A DNA stretch of 63,911 nucleotides from assembly GCA_030849075.1 (NCBI GenBank), contig JASAOO010003445.1, forward strand, positions 1 through 63,911, read 5' to 3'. A program made the position numbers and the translations under genes. Below are positions 20,037 to 31,469 of the stretch, piece by piece; within the stretch, counting starts at the first letter, position 1, and every line of letters starts with the position of its first letter. The DNA is from Zelonia costaricensis (taxonomy: Eukaryota > Euglenozoa > Kinetoplastea > Trypanosomatida > Trypanosomatidae). The notes under the pieces were generated by a model that was not told the DNA's origin, did no database searches, and was given only the letters and a program-made list of their open reading frames with translations.

Positions 20037-20057
20037 ACACACACACACACACACACA
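20037..20057. repeat. (AC)10 microsatellite
   Basis: Twenty-one bases of AC on the plus strand, in a neighbourhood of imperfect CACGCA and A-tract sequence. Confidence 0.95.
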
Positions 20058-20560
20058 AGGAAACGCACAAGAAGAAGGAGAAAAAAGGCACTGAAAATGA
20101 GAAAGGTCCGCGCGTTCATGCGTGCGAGAAGACGAGCCGTTTTGCCTCTTCCCCTCTTCACGCACACCGGCAAGAGGCGGGGGCGGGGGCGGAGGGGAGG
20201 GGGGGGGGCGTGTGGCGTTGCGTCTTTGTACAGGCCACTGTTGGAGGGGGAGGGGGGGGGGAAGCACTCAAGCACACACGCGCAAGCAAACGCGCACACA
20301 CATACGAATAGTGGAGGGAGGCGTTGGTTGTCTGTTGTGTTTTGCAGCTCAGGAGAGTGAGGCACGGATGTGTGTGGGAAAAGGGCAAGTTGCAGCGAAT
20401 GGATATTCTGGCGACAAGGCCATGACAGGCGCAGAGGACAACAAGAGCACTTGGCGGGGGGGGGAGGGGGCAGAGGGGAAGTCAATTGGAAATACGAGCA
20501 AGAAAGGTGGGTGTTGTGGCACAAGTCAGCGCAGTAGGCAGAAGATCGCGCCCTGACACA

Positions 20561-20564
<4 letters not shown>

Positions 20565-20601
<37 letters not shown>
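20565..20601. repeat. (CA)18 microsatellite
   Basis: Thirty-seven bases of pure CA on the plus strand, the longest uninterrupted dinucleotide repeat noticed in the window. Confidence 0.95.
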
Positions 20602-20604
<3 letters not shown>

Positions 20605-21476
20605 AGCAAGAGGAAAACCAGAAGTGAAGAAAAGAAGCCTACAGAAGCACGACAGACACGCACGCGGGCGTCAGTACACACAACAAGAACAGAAGATGTG
20701 AGAGCAAATCAAAAAGAAAACAACAACAACAGAAAAGACGAGACGCAAGACGGGGACAGGGGTGGTGAAGGGGTTGACTGGCTGGCTGGTGGAGGAGGTC
20801 ACTTCGGTAAAAGCAACGCAGGTAGCACTTTTGCGGTGTGCGGAGGGGGAAAAACAGGCGTGGTACGAGACCAACAAGTGGCCGTCAGACACCAAGCGCT
20901 TGGTCAATGCGGCGCTCACACGCGCAGACACGCATACTATGCTCACAGCCACACACGCACGAGGTGCACACCTGTACACGTCCGCGGCTTCCCCTCAGCC
21001 TAGCCATTTCTTTTTTTCGGTAGACCCGGTAGAGAAGGAGAAGAAGCAGAAGCGTTCGCGATCGCTTTATCGCAGAAGACACAAGAGAGGAAAAGCAAAA
21101 GAACAACGAGAACAACTGAGACGAGGGTGCATGTGATCAAGACACACACCAACACTCCTTAAAAAAAAATGCGAGACGAACACACAGGATAGACACGTGG
21201 AGTGCTGCTGCAAAAGTGCTCCAATGAAAAGGTGCACTTTGCCGCGGCGTCGCTCACGGACAGCTTCGCAGCTTATGAGCGGTCGGAGCAGGCAGGAAGC
21301 GAGGCGGGACCCGAGTGGGCGGCACGCAGCATGTGCGCATGCACGGCAGCAGCCGGCGCACATCACAAAAAATGGAGCGACGGGAAAAAAGGAAAGGACC
21401 ATCGCGGGACGGCGTGTTTTGAAAGAGGAGGAGAGACGACAAACCGCCTCGCCGACAAGAAAAGGAACTGCACACT

Positions 21477-21494
21477 CACACACACACACACACA
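21477..21494. repeat. (CA)9 microsatellite
   Basis: Eighteen bases of CA on the plus strand in the long spacer. Confidence 0.95.
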
Positions 21495-24400
21495 AAGGAG
21501 AACTACACGTGTTTTGTTTTGTGGCTCCAGTTGAAGCGGAGCGGGAAGAACGTCTCTGCCCACGCCCTGACTTCTGTTCACCGCGTGTGTCTATGTGGGC
21601 GGTTAGTGTGAAGTCTACCCTACGACCGACGCGAGTATAGCTTGTGCGTTCGCGTTTTCTTCTGGTGCATCGGTCAACGACCAATGGCGCTACAAGCACC
21701 TCCGCCCTCGCAAAGACGGTCACGAGGGAAGACACATGGACGCGGCCCACGCAGTTCGCTCTCAGCGGAAAGAAAAAAAAGGAGACAGGGAGGGGCGGGG
21801 CGGAGAGCGCTGCAAGTGGCAGCAGGCAGAGGGAAGCTGAGCCGGTGGACTGAGCTCACCGGATAATAGGGCACAAACAAGAGGGAAAAGAGCGTGCAGC
21901 AGCTCACGGAGCGTGACACGGTTTCGAACGAGGACAAGCGAAAGCGAGAAGACAACAGGAACAGACATCAAATTCGCGCAATCGTACAGGCACGAGGAAG
22001 CAAGAGAGGAGAAGCGAGTGACGCACGCGCAGGGATTGGGAGGAAGGACTCAAGGGGAAGGGGCGAGTCGATGAGGGACGAGGCACACTGGGAGAAAAAA
22101 AACTGGCAAGACCCGCACGCATGAGGGAAGCGGAAGAGAAGAAGACGGAGGTTGTTCAAGACGTGCGACAGCGCGAAGTGAAAAGAAGGAAGAAAAAGAG
22201 TAACAGAGAAGCCAGCAAGCAAAACGAAGGCGGGAAAGTGAAAACGACGGCGAGGCACAGGGGTGTGTGCGCGCGGCAGTGCCGATGCAGCAGCAAAGCA
22301 GAAAAATGTCGGGCGGTCCGCTTTCAATGCGGGTGGGCGTGCGGGGCGGAGTGGGACAGGGTCGAGGACGTGAGCAGATGATGCGACGGCACCGCGACGA
22401 CAGACCGCGGCGAACGCGACGACACACTTGTGCACTGGCCTCCACCCGGCTGGGTAGGGAGGAAAGAGGGGGCGGGGGGAAAAAAAGAAGCGGACGTTGA
22501 GTCTTGAGGAGATACATAAGCCGTCAAACGCGCCAATACATGCACGAGAGTGAGTAGAACGGGAAGGGGAGGGGGGGGGGAGAAAAATCGAGGTAAAGAA
22601 AAGTGGAATGGCTCATGCACCGGACCCAGACCACCGCATGCACACACCGGGGCAGACAACAGCGCAAGCGCAGCGCCGTTGCGGCAGAGCGAGCATACCA
22701 GTCTGCACCCTTCCCCCAAAACGAGCGCCATTCGACGGATGCGTGGTTGGGCTGGCGATGCTTCACTGAGGGCACGCCACACGCACAGGCACACCCATGC
22801 GTACACACCCTTGCAGAGAGGCACGTACACGCTCAGGCGTACGAGCACAGGCCCGACGAAGGAGTCGGGAACACGCGCAGACTCGCAAGCCAAGCGGTGG
22901 TTACGTGAAGTCCTGTCGTGCACCGAGTAGAAAGGTGGAGGGTGGGTGAAGGCACTCAGAAAAAAAAAGACCAAAACGAGAAAGCGCAAAATAACAACGT
23001 CATGCAACGGACCCCTGCTAGCATGACGAGCGGAGACGGCATCGTGTCCGCGGTCACTGCGAGAAGGGAGAGCGCGCACCCTCAAACACACACACACATA
23101 CACGCACACCTTTACAAGGACAAACAGGCGAGGAGGGCATCCGGCAACTCGAGAAGTGAGCACACACCCAAAACAGAACACCAGCGGAGCGTTGGTTGGA
23201 GTTTGGGGGGAGAGAACGGGTGTGCATGTGTGCGTGTGTGTTGGGGTAGGGGTAGAGCGAAGCGAGAAAGCATGCGTGACCAACGGGACGAGGGGAGGTG
23301 GGAGAAGGCACCGTCTAGGAGAGCCAGCAGTGGTGCACACTGTCCAGGCAAGGATAAGCACACACTAACAAGCCGGCCAACGAGGGCCGCAAGCGAAATC
23401 ATATGAAGAACGCAGCTGAGGCACGTTCAGCACAAACAACAGGCGGGTGAGCACGGGCACGAGACTTCGAGAAGACAGAAAAAAAACAGGGGGAGAAAAG
23501 GTGGGCTTGCGAGCGAAGCGATGAAGGGGAAGTGAAGACACCTGGATGCAAAAAGTGAATCTTGCTCGTGGAGGCGTATTGGCGACGTCTTCTCGTCGCT
23601 CCGTGGGTGGGACGTTGACCGTAGTTGGACCGCCGCCACCGCACCACCTGCCACGCACTTCACCACGGGTCATGCGCCGACCTTTGAAAGTGTGCCGACA
23701 CGCCAACGCGTGCGGCGGCGTGTGGGCGTGTGCGTGACGGGTGCAGGCCGCTATGCTCCTGCATGGCACGGCGACAACTGGAGACAGACGAGTGCCACCG
23801 CCTCATCTACGCACGCAGAAGACTCGAGGCCACTCTCCGCTTCACGCCCTTCAAGTGCGTGTTTTTCCCTCGCACCGGCGTGCAATGGTTGTCTGAGGTC
23901 GGGGAGGCGGAAGGCGATGGCAACGATGTTCGTAGGGGAAAGGAACAAGGGTGAGAGAAAGAGGAAGAGCACTGGAGGAGCGCGCAAAGGAGCGTTCACG
24001 GAGGAGGGAGGGAGACGACGGAGCAGACACGCGTTTGTAGGTTTTCTTGTTTCTTGAGGAGCTTCGTATCTCAGATGCCACGCAGTTTCTTTTCTGCACC
24101 TCCACACCCTTGAAAGAGCGCTGGGGCTCTGGAAGAAGAAAAAAAAGAGAACGAGAAATACGGAGCGGCACTGCCGCGAAAAGGGGCGCAATATTATCGC
24201 ACCTTGTCAACGGGCGGCGGGTGCCTGCTTTGGAGGAAGGGAGTTCGTGTGCGGGCCCGGACGGAGTCGAACAAAGGGGAGGGGGGGGCGATGGCAATGG
24301 CAATGGCACAGAGGGCGCCACAGACATGCCGTCGCGGGCCCGAGACAGCTCCACGCGGAACACAAAGAGGAAACGAGGAGAAGCTGAAGGGAGGGGGAGC

Positions 24401-24529
24401 GGTCGGCGGCAGACGCGCGAGGCGGTGCTATAATGTTGTTATAACGCAAAGACAGTAGCAAAAAGCAAAAAGACAGAAGAAGTCGGTCACAGGGGAAGAC
24501 AGACGAGAAAGCACGGGGGTGGCGGGGCT

Positions 24530-24544
24530 GGGGGGGGGGGGGGG
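24530..24544. repeat. Poly(G) run, 15 bases
   Basis: Fifteen consecutive G on the plus strand, flanked by further G blocks (24515-24528 and 24578-24592). The area has G-quadruplex potential on the template strand. Confidence 0.95.
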
Positions 24545-27500
24545 AGCGGGTGAGAGGGGAGAACTGGGCTTTGCAGGGGAGGGGAGGGGGGAGCAGAGGA
24601 ATGAGAGTTGCGTGAGGAGCGTAAATAGGGAGGGGGGGGGGAAGGAGGGGGAACAAGGAGGCTGGGCGGTGGTGTGCGTCGCACAACGTTGAGTGGACAC
24701 GCGTGCACCACCCGTCCTTGCTGTCGGATGTACCCTGTTCATCGCCTCTTCTTCCGCTAGTGCTCGCTCAGAGCGGATGGAGAGTGAGAAGGGCGGAAGA
24801 AGCACACACACTCACACAGATACAGAGATATAGGCAGAGACACAAAAGCACCACAGAGCCCACACGCGTGGGAAGCGAAGCAAAGATCAGCACACACACG
24901 CACACGAAAAAAAGAAGACAGCATGGAGAGACTGGCATCGACTGCACCGGAAATGCGTGAGTTGCTCACACGACAAACACCATCAGAGGGGGCGTGCCAG
25001 TCGAGAGAGCGCAGCGCCGGTAAAGATAGGAAAACCGAAGAGGGGCTCAGCGAGACCAGCGCAAGCAAGGTGAATTGGCGTAATGCGGAGGTCAAAGGTG
25101 AGGCGCTAAGGTGAGGGACGGTGGTGTGTGAGGGGGGCGTGGGAGAGGGACAGTCGTGACGGACTCTCTGACCCTCACGCGCCGGCCCGTCCTCCGCAGC
25201 GGGAAAGAAAGAAGGAAAACAAGAGAGAGTGCGGCGGCCACGAAAACATGAAAAGAAGGCCGGCCAGACGCGATTGGGTAGTACCGACAAAAAGGGCGGG
25301 ACGACACTGCAGCGAGACACGAGCGCACAGGGTAATATAGGAAGAGGCAAGTACTCGATGCCGCGGTCTAACTCTGGGTTTGCGCGGAGCGCTGCCACCT
25401 GGCGCACCACCAAGGGAGAAATAAGAAGGGGGATGACGAGTAAAAGATGGAAACAAAGACACTGGTCGGGGAAAGGGGGAGGGGGGGGGGGGGTGGAGCA
25501 CCGTGAAGGGCATTCGGATTGAAACAACAGCAACGACAACAAAGCGAAAAGATGACAGGACGCGCGCAACCAAAGAGAGAAAACCGAAAGGGTACACATT
25601 CAAGGGCAAACCGAGGTAGCACACACACAAACCCACTGTCACAGACACTCACAAACACCCAACACGGTGAGGAAGGCAAAACAAAAAAAAAATGAGAGTC
25701 GAGCGAGCGCCAACGTGTCGACGCTTGTTTTGCAGAGAAAAGCAGAAAAGAAATCGAAACGCAGCAGACAGCAAAGGAGGTGGGTGCAAGACGTCGCGGA
25801 GGCGTCACTGCCAAGCACCAGCACAGGCAGATGCAGGCAGGGACATCGCAAACGGAGGAGGAGAGAAGAGGATGGCCGGCGAGGAAGTGAAATAGTGAGC
25901 GGGAGAGGGAAAAGCAAATAGGTCTTGAACCAACCAAGCCAAAAGGACAAAGGGATTGTTGTAGAGGTGTGTGGCACCAGAAGCGCGTGCGAGTGTTTCG
26001 TAGCAGGCTTTATATACACTGATGAGCCAAACACCGCTCGTTGAGCTCTACGCCTTTCACGCTCATCTTTTTCTTGACCTGTTTGCGTCAGCCGTGACCC
26101 GTCGTGTGCGTGCGCGTTGTGCCTGCACCAGTCCCCATCACGCTTCTGTGTTTTCGCCTCAACCGCAGTGGCCCATGCGGTGCGGCACGGATGCTAATCG
26201 AGGTTGAGCGTTTTCCACGCAAACGGCGTGGCACTCGACTCAACTGCAGCGGCGAAAAAAAGAAAAAACCAGCAGGGGTGGAGACCACCATGCGAGGAAG
26301 GAGTGAAGGGGTGGGTGGGTGAGTGAGGGAGGGGGGGGGGAGAGCTGTGGAGGGGAAGGTGAGACGGCGCGCCGCAATGCACCGACTAAGAAGCAAGCAC
26401 AACTGGACCATCAAGCAGACCTGATCACACAGTCACACATAGTCGCCGCAACAGCGCGCAAGCGCGCTACGCTTTACGTGGTGGAGGAGAGCGCTAGTAC
26501 GGGCAGGAGTCTCAAAGGTAGTGAGCGAGGAGAAAAAAAAAAGAAGCGGACGGGAACGCCGGCGGGTAGCGGGGGGAGCGGCCGGTGCGGGTTGAAGGCC
26601 GACTGCCGTCGATGATACTCTCCACTGTTCGTCGCAGTTGCTGCCGCGGGTGAGGGACGTCGAGCGTCGTGTGAAGGTGGGGCGAGGGTGGGACAGAGAG
26701 AGGGAGTGAGACGGCAGCGGGGGAGGGGCGGAACTGGGGAGCCCACAACGAGCTGGGGACAGGGGGAAAAGGACGAGCGCGAGGCGGTACGGCACGGGAA
26801 CTACAAAACAAAAACACAAAAACCCGAAAAGAGAAGAGGCCAAACAGAAGAGCACAAGCCAAGGGCAGCAATGAGAGTCGGCACGCGCCTCGTACTTTGA
26901 ACAGCGCAAGGGTGGTGGTGGGAAGAGAGCGGAAGAGAAGCGAAAGACCAACGGAAGGGGGAGTGACGGACAACGCGCGGTCGGTGAATAGTGAGGAGGA
27001 TCAAGACGCGGCCCCGAAGGGGGAAAACGAGAGACCAAGAGAGAAGGAGTGACATGGCATGCGGTAGGAGGGAGAGCGGGGGTGAGTCGATGGAGAGACC
27101 AGGAGAAGTAAAAAGCGAAGCAAAGCGGCTTGTAGTGATCGGCGCAAGGCGAGTTGAGAGTCAGGAGGAGGGCGGCTTGCGCCCCTCTCCGACTCCGTTT
27201 GTTAAAAGCCGTCGTTCTGATCAAGTTGATGTGTCTACGCAAAAGTCACGCCGGCGTGCCGGTGCACCGAGACTGCAGGCTGAAGGCAAAAAGGAGAGAA
27301 AAAACGGAAGATCAGCTTCGTGCACGCGGAGGTGAAGGGAGGGGGCCGGGGGGACGCGCAAGAAAAGACAAAATAAAGGAAGGGGTGGCCCAAGGGTGGC
27401 GCACCCAATAGAGGTGAAGAGAGCGAGTAAAAAGGTGTGCGTGCCGAGAGCGGCTCCGTACCGAGGCCCCCCCCACACGCACGCACACACAGGCACGGAC

Positions 27501-27564
27501 ACGCCGCACGAAACGCAACTGACCAACTCGGGGGACACCAAAGCGTGGATGCAGTAGCATACGT

Positions 27565-27585
27565 GGGGCCGCCTCAGGTGGCCCC
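27565..27585. other. GC-rich hairpin in a composition island
   Basis: GGGGCCGCC and GGTGGCCCC flank a three-base loop (TCA), giving a nine-pair stem with one G.T or G.U position. It lies in a balanced-composition island (about 27430-28330) inside the long spacer. It could be a regulatory or retroposon-derived structure. The function is unknown. Confidence 0.5.
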
Positions 27586-30500
27586 GGCGCAGCCCGCTGA
27601 CACACTCACAGCGCAAATCCCCGTTCCCCAACTTCACTGAACTCATCGTCCTGAGCTCAAACGCACGCACGTTGAGGGGTTGGGATGCGAGTGCGGGTGT
27701 GCGTGTCTGTGTGATACTGCATGGTACCTCTCCTGCCTCGCCTGCGCGCCACTCCGCTAGCCTGCCGACGCACGTCATTAGCCGGTGTGACTCGCCCTAG
27801 GCCGCCCCATAGCCGTCACTCGAGCCACGCACTCGCGGCACACGCAGCAGCCGGAGGCGAGGGCGGGGTGAGGGAGGGGCGGCCTGATGCCGGCTTACGT
27901 GAAGAGTTGGTCGGCAGGCAAAGGAGGGGTGGTGGTGAGGAGAGAGGGAAGACGCGCAAGACTGGGGACGTGTCTCACGAGATGGCCTTACGCGTCTGGT
28001 CACATGCGTGTGCTTGCCTGGGAGTCATTTACTAGACATGTACTTGGCAGAGTGCCTACGGGAGTGAGGGTGGCTCGGGGGACAACGCATTGGGCGATCT
28101 GACGGAGAAGCGGAAGGGGGGCGGGGCGGGGAGAGGGGAGGAGCAAACGACGACGCACGTGCCGCACAGGCGCCGATGCGTGTTCGAGAGGCCGTCGCAC
28201 ACACGCCTCAGTCGGCGAGCCGCAAGTGTCGGTGGGCGATCAGGCATGAGTGGGCACGCACCGAGGTCGGCGAGCACCTCCCCACCCTGCATCCCTTCCA
28301 GCCACAGTGCACCTTTGAAGGGGAGAGTTAGAACACACGCAAGGTTTTCTTAAAGACGAGGAACGCGAAGGGCGTGACAAGACCGCCACGACGACGGGGC
28401 AAAAGATGAGACAAAAACCCTCCACGGAAAGAGAACACGGTGGTAGCACGAAACAAGAGGGTTGCGTGACGATGAGACCAAAAAAAAAGGAAGAAAGTGG
28501 AGGCGAAGGAGGGTGTCGAGGTGTGGCAGTGCGACCACGCACACGCGAGCCTTTACGTGGCACGACGTTCACACACGCATACAAACATTCACACAGACAA
28601 GCGCACACAGGCACACGCGCAACCCGCTTCTGACGCCGAGGATTGCCTGAGTTTGGAAACGGTAAGCAGCAGTGCCTGTGCCTTCAGACGAAAGCGACGA
28701 GAAGGAGCAGAGAAACTCAACGAGATACCAACGCATGGGCGACACATGAGTCAGGTAAAGAGACGGAGACAGAGAAAGCAACACAGAAAGAAAACACAAA
28801 AGTGATGCGGCATCTACTGCAGCAGTCGATGAGTGGGAAAGAAGAAGAGAACGAGAAAGAGAAGAAGACACTCACAAGGGCGCACAAAGGAATAGGGTGA
28901 GATCCGTGTGAGGGTGGAGAGAGGGAAGAGGGGCAGAGCGAGACAGCGACGGAGAGCTACGGCAAGCCATCACGCGTGTGCAGCGAGTGATACACGAAGC
29001 GAAAGGGCCCAACAGGTCCGCATTTGCCATCCGCATCCTCCTTTCTTTTCACTTCTCACAAGCGCCATCTACAGAAACGTTTTTTGTTTTGTAGTGCTGG
29101 AAGATGGGGGCACGGTACAAACACAAACACAAACACAAACACACACACGCACACATACGCAGACATACGCACAGACACAGACACGGAGAGTGGAGTAGAA
29201 TTAAAGGTCAAACACACAAAGAAGTCACACACACACACACGCGCGCAAAGGGAGAACCAGAAAGAAAAAAATCGGAGGCACACAACCAGCAAGCGGCGAC
29301 CACGTTCGTCACGACAACACGGGCAGGTGAAAGGACTGGCACATAGTGGAGAGCGGTTGGGGAAAAGCAAAGGAGAGGGGGGTTGTACGAGAGAGTAGAC
29401 TCAAAGAAGACAAGACAGCTAGCGAGGTGGAGACGGCGGGGGAGGCGGGGCTGGGGCGGTTACGGGGCCGCGAAGAGCCGACATCTCAGTCGCGTGACGT
29501 CGCGAGCAGTACAAGAAGGAGGAAACAAACCAGCAGCCATAAAATGGAGACGACAGGCAGAAAAGGAAAGATGCGAGGGGAGAAGAATGCCAAACCGTTA
29601 GAGCATGAAAACACAAGCACACACCCACGAAGCGCACCCACGAGACAGCTGCGGAGTCAAACATGCATTTCACAACACACAGACGCGCGCGCATATGCAC
29701 ACACGCGTCGCCTGTTAGACCTTGCCCTCCACTCGAATTAGAAGAGAAAGGCACCGCTTGACAGGAAAAGAGCTTCGAACAGGAGCGGAGCTTCCAACGC
29801 ACACCGCCCGCTTCAGCGAGGGGGAAAAGAGGGGCGTCAAGGGGTTAGAGGTGGGGAGCGGGAGGAGGGGGACAACGACATCAGAGAGTTTGTGCGGCGA
29901 GCGCTTCGTCTGAGCAGAGTTGCGCCGGCAGGTCCCAGGACGTGCAAAGAAGAGGGGCGGGGAGACGAGCGACGCAGCTTCTACGCGCACACAAAAAACG
30001 AGGCGCTGCCAGGGAGGACACTCGGCAGAGGTGGACGAAGCGGCGGGCTGGAGGGCGAGCACGGATGGCGTAGCGTGACGAAAGGATGCGTCGCACAGCT
30101 CTCGTGGTGGGCGCGTGGGTGTCACGTGGTCTGAAGCAAAAAAAGAAAAAAAGAGGCCAAAGCACGAGACGAGGACAGACAAGCGACAAAAGACCAAAAG
30201 ATCCAAGAGAGAAAGTAAAGATGACGGGGGGGGGGACAGCACACAGGCCGAGGGCAGAACTTCGGGGACATGAAGGAAGAGGAAAAAAGAGATGAGAAGG
30301 CAAGAAACCGAGAAGCACAAGCAGTCGTAGCGCGAGAGGGCGGCAGGGGAGGGGGGGGGAAGGGGCATGCATACAAGGCGCTACGGGCAACGGCAAGCTC
30401 GTGGTCACCCCAAACCTACAGAGGCGGTGGCTGTGGGGGCTTGGGGTACGGGGGTGGAACGCCAGAGCGAGACGAGGGCCCACTCCCCGCAAGCAGCGAA

Positions 30501-30725
30501 AGTCACGATACTCGCCGAGCCCCACGTCATCTCTCTCCTCTGACACTGCGCTGCCGGGCGACAAGGGAGGGCACCAAACACAGATGAGGTAGAGGATGAC
30601 GACGGGCGTGACAGGGCCGAGAGGGAGGGAGACGGGAAAGGGATGGAGGAACCCTGAAGCGGCGTGTCGGAGGCTGTAGCAAGGCTTTGGCCGAGCACCG
30701 GCTGCGGCAGCGAGAGGCTCGCGCG

Positions 30726-31469
30726 TTACGACTGGGCGACGAGGAGCGGCGGGAGGAAGAGGGACTCGGTGCCCAGGTCCTCCTGCATGCGCATGAGCGA
30801 CTCCAGTGTGCTCTGCTGCGACATGGAGCGCAGCTGCATGACGTACGACGAGTAAGCGAAGCTCAGCAGGCCGACGGCGGTGATGTTCTGCGGCGTGCCG
30901 TCACTGCCGACGAGCTGCACGGTGTAGCGGCGCAGCGGGACGGAGATGTGCGGCCCAGTGAACCACACGCCGATCGAGGAGATGTTCTCCAGTGCGGTGC
31001 GGCTCAGCTCTGCCGTGCACGGCTGCTCCGCATCGGCCTGGTAGAACTCCTTCGCCTGTGCAATGAAGGCGACCCAGGTCTGACGCATGAAGTCCACGAC
31101 CTGCTGCGGGTAGGCCTCACGGCGCGCCTCATCGATGTCGTGCTGCGCTGCGGCGTTGAGGAGCATGACGCTGCTGAGGCGGCGGTCCGACTCGGTGGTG
31201 GTGCTGGCCTTCTCGTGCTTGAGAATGAACGCGACCAGCTCGTCCTGCTTGTGCATCTCCACCACCGCCTTCTGCAGCGGCAGGTCGGTGCGCACGGGAG
31301 CGGACGAGATCACAGGGACAGGCGCGAAGTCAACCGCCGCCGCCGCCGCGTGCTTGGTGTAGGACACAGTGAAGCGGCTGCACGCGACCGGCGCCTCAAC
31401 AGGCTGAGGCTTCACGTACACGTCCGCCGTTCGCGCGGCGGGGTCAAAGGTGGACATTGTGGCCGACAT
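30726..31469 (-). CDS. Hypothetical protein, 247 residues
   Basis: I do not recognise this protein. It has ordinary amino-acid composition, unlike the spacer frames around it, which argues for a real gene. Residues 1-35 look extended, and an Ala run covers 41-45. From about residue 64 it is predicted to be mostly helical with charged and amphipathic segments (LPLQKAVVEMHKQDELVAFI, residues 64-83; DEARREAYPQQVVDFMRQTW; LRRYTVQLV). No signal peptide, membrane segment, Cys/His cluster or nucleotide-binding motif is visible. The ATG at 31469 is followed by a second one at 31457. The open frame continues upstream, but that part is low complexity. A T/C-rich tract without AG runs into the ATG, and the nearest AG acceptor upstream is at 31561-31560. 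The gene lies between GMP synthase and the 15.9 kb spacer, so it may carry a very long 3' untranslated region. Confidence 0.75.
   Translation of the reverse strand: MSATMSTFDPAARTADVYVKPQPVEAPVACSRFTVSYTKHAAAAAVDFAPVPVISSAPVRTDLPLQKAVVEMHKQDELVAFILKHEKASTTTESDRRLSSVMLLNAAAQHDIDEARREAYPQQVVDFMRQTWVAFIAQAKEFYQADAEQPCTAELSRTALENISSIGVWFTGPHISVPLRRYTVQLVGSDGTPQNITAVGLLSFAYSSYVMQLRSMSQQSTLESLMRMQEDLGTESLFLPPLLVAQS

Larger units (their letters stand above)
14826..30725. other. 15.9 kb spacer without a credible gene
   Basis: This is the largest non-coding stretch. It lies between the 247-residue gene and the capping enzyme gene, both on the minus strand. It is made of purine-rich plus-strand sequence, CA microsatellites (17269-17292, 20037-20057, 20565-20601, 21477-21494), G runs (for example 24530-24544) and A-rich tracts. 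Balanced-composition islands occur near 18380-18560, 19000-19350, 23560-23900, 26010-26230 and 27430-28330. Minus-strand frames up to 345 residues exist (such as 22324-23361). Their products are Phe/Leu/Ser/Cys/Val/Pro-rich translations of TG, TC and C runs, with no family motif. It may be the 3' untranslated region of the upstream gene plus unrecognised non-coding genes, degenerate retroposons, or a chromosomal landmark such as an origin or centromere. The sequence alone does not decide. Confidence 0.65.

Noticed and set aside
19601..20563. 320-codon minus-strand frame in the long spacer
   Set aside because: It has Phe/Leu/Cys/Val runs that derive from poly-pyrimidine and TG repeats, like many neighbouring frames.
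22324..23361. 345-codon minus-strand frame in the long spacer
   Set aside because: Hydrophobic and Pro/Ser/Cys-rich from pyrimidine-rich sequence, with no domain motif and no start context that separates it from neighbours.
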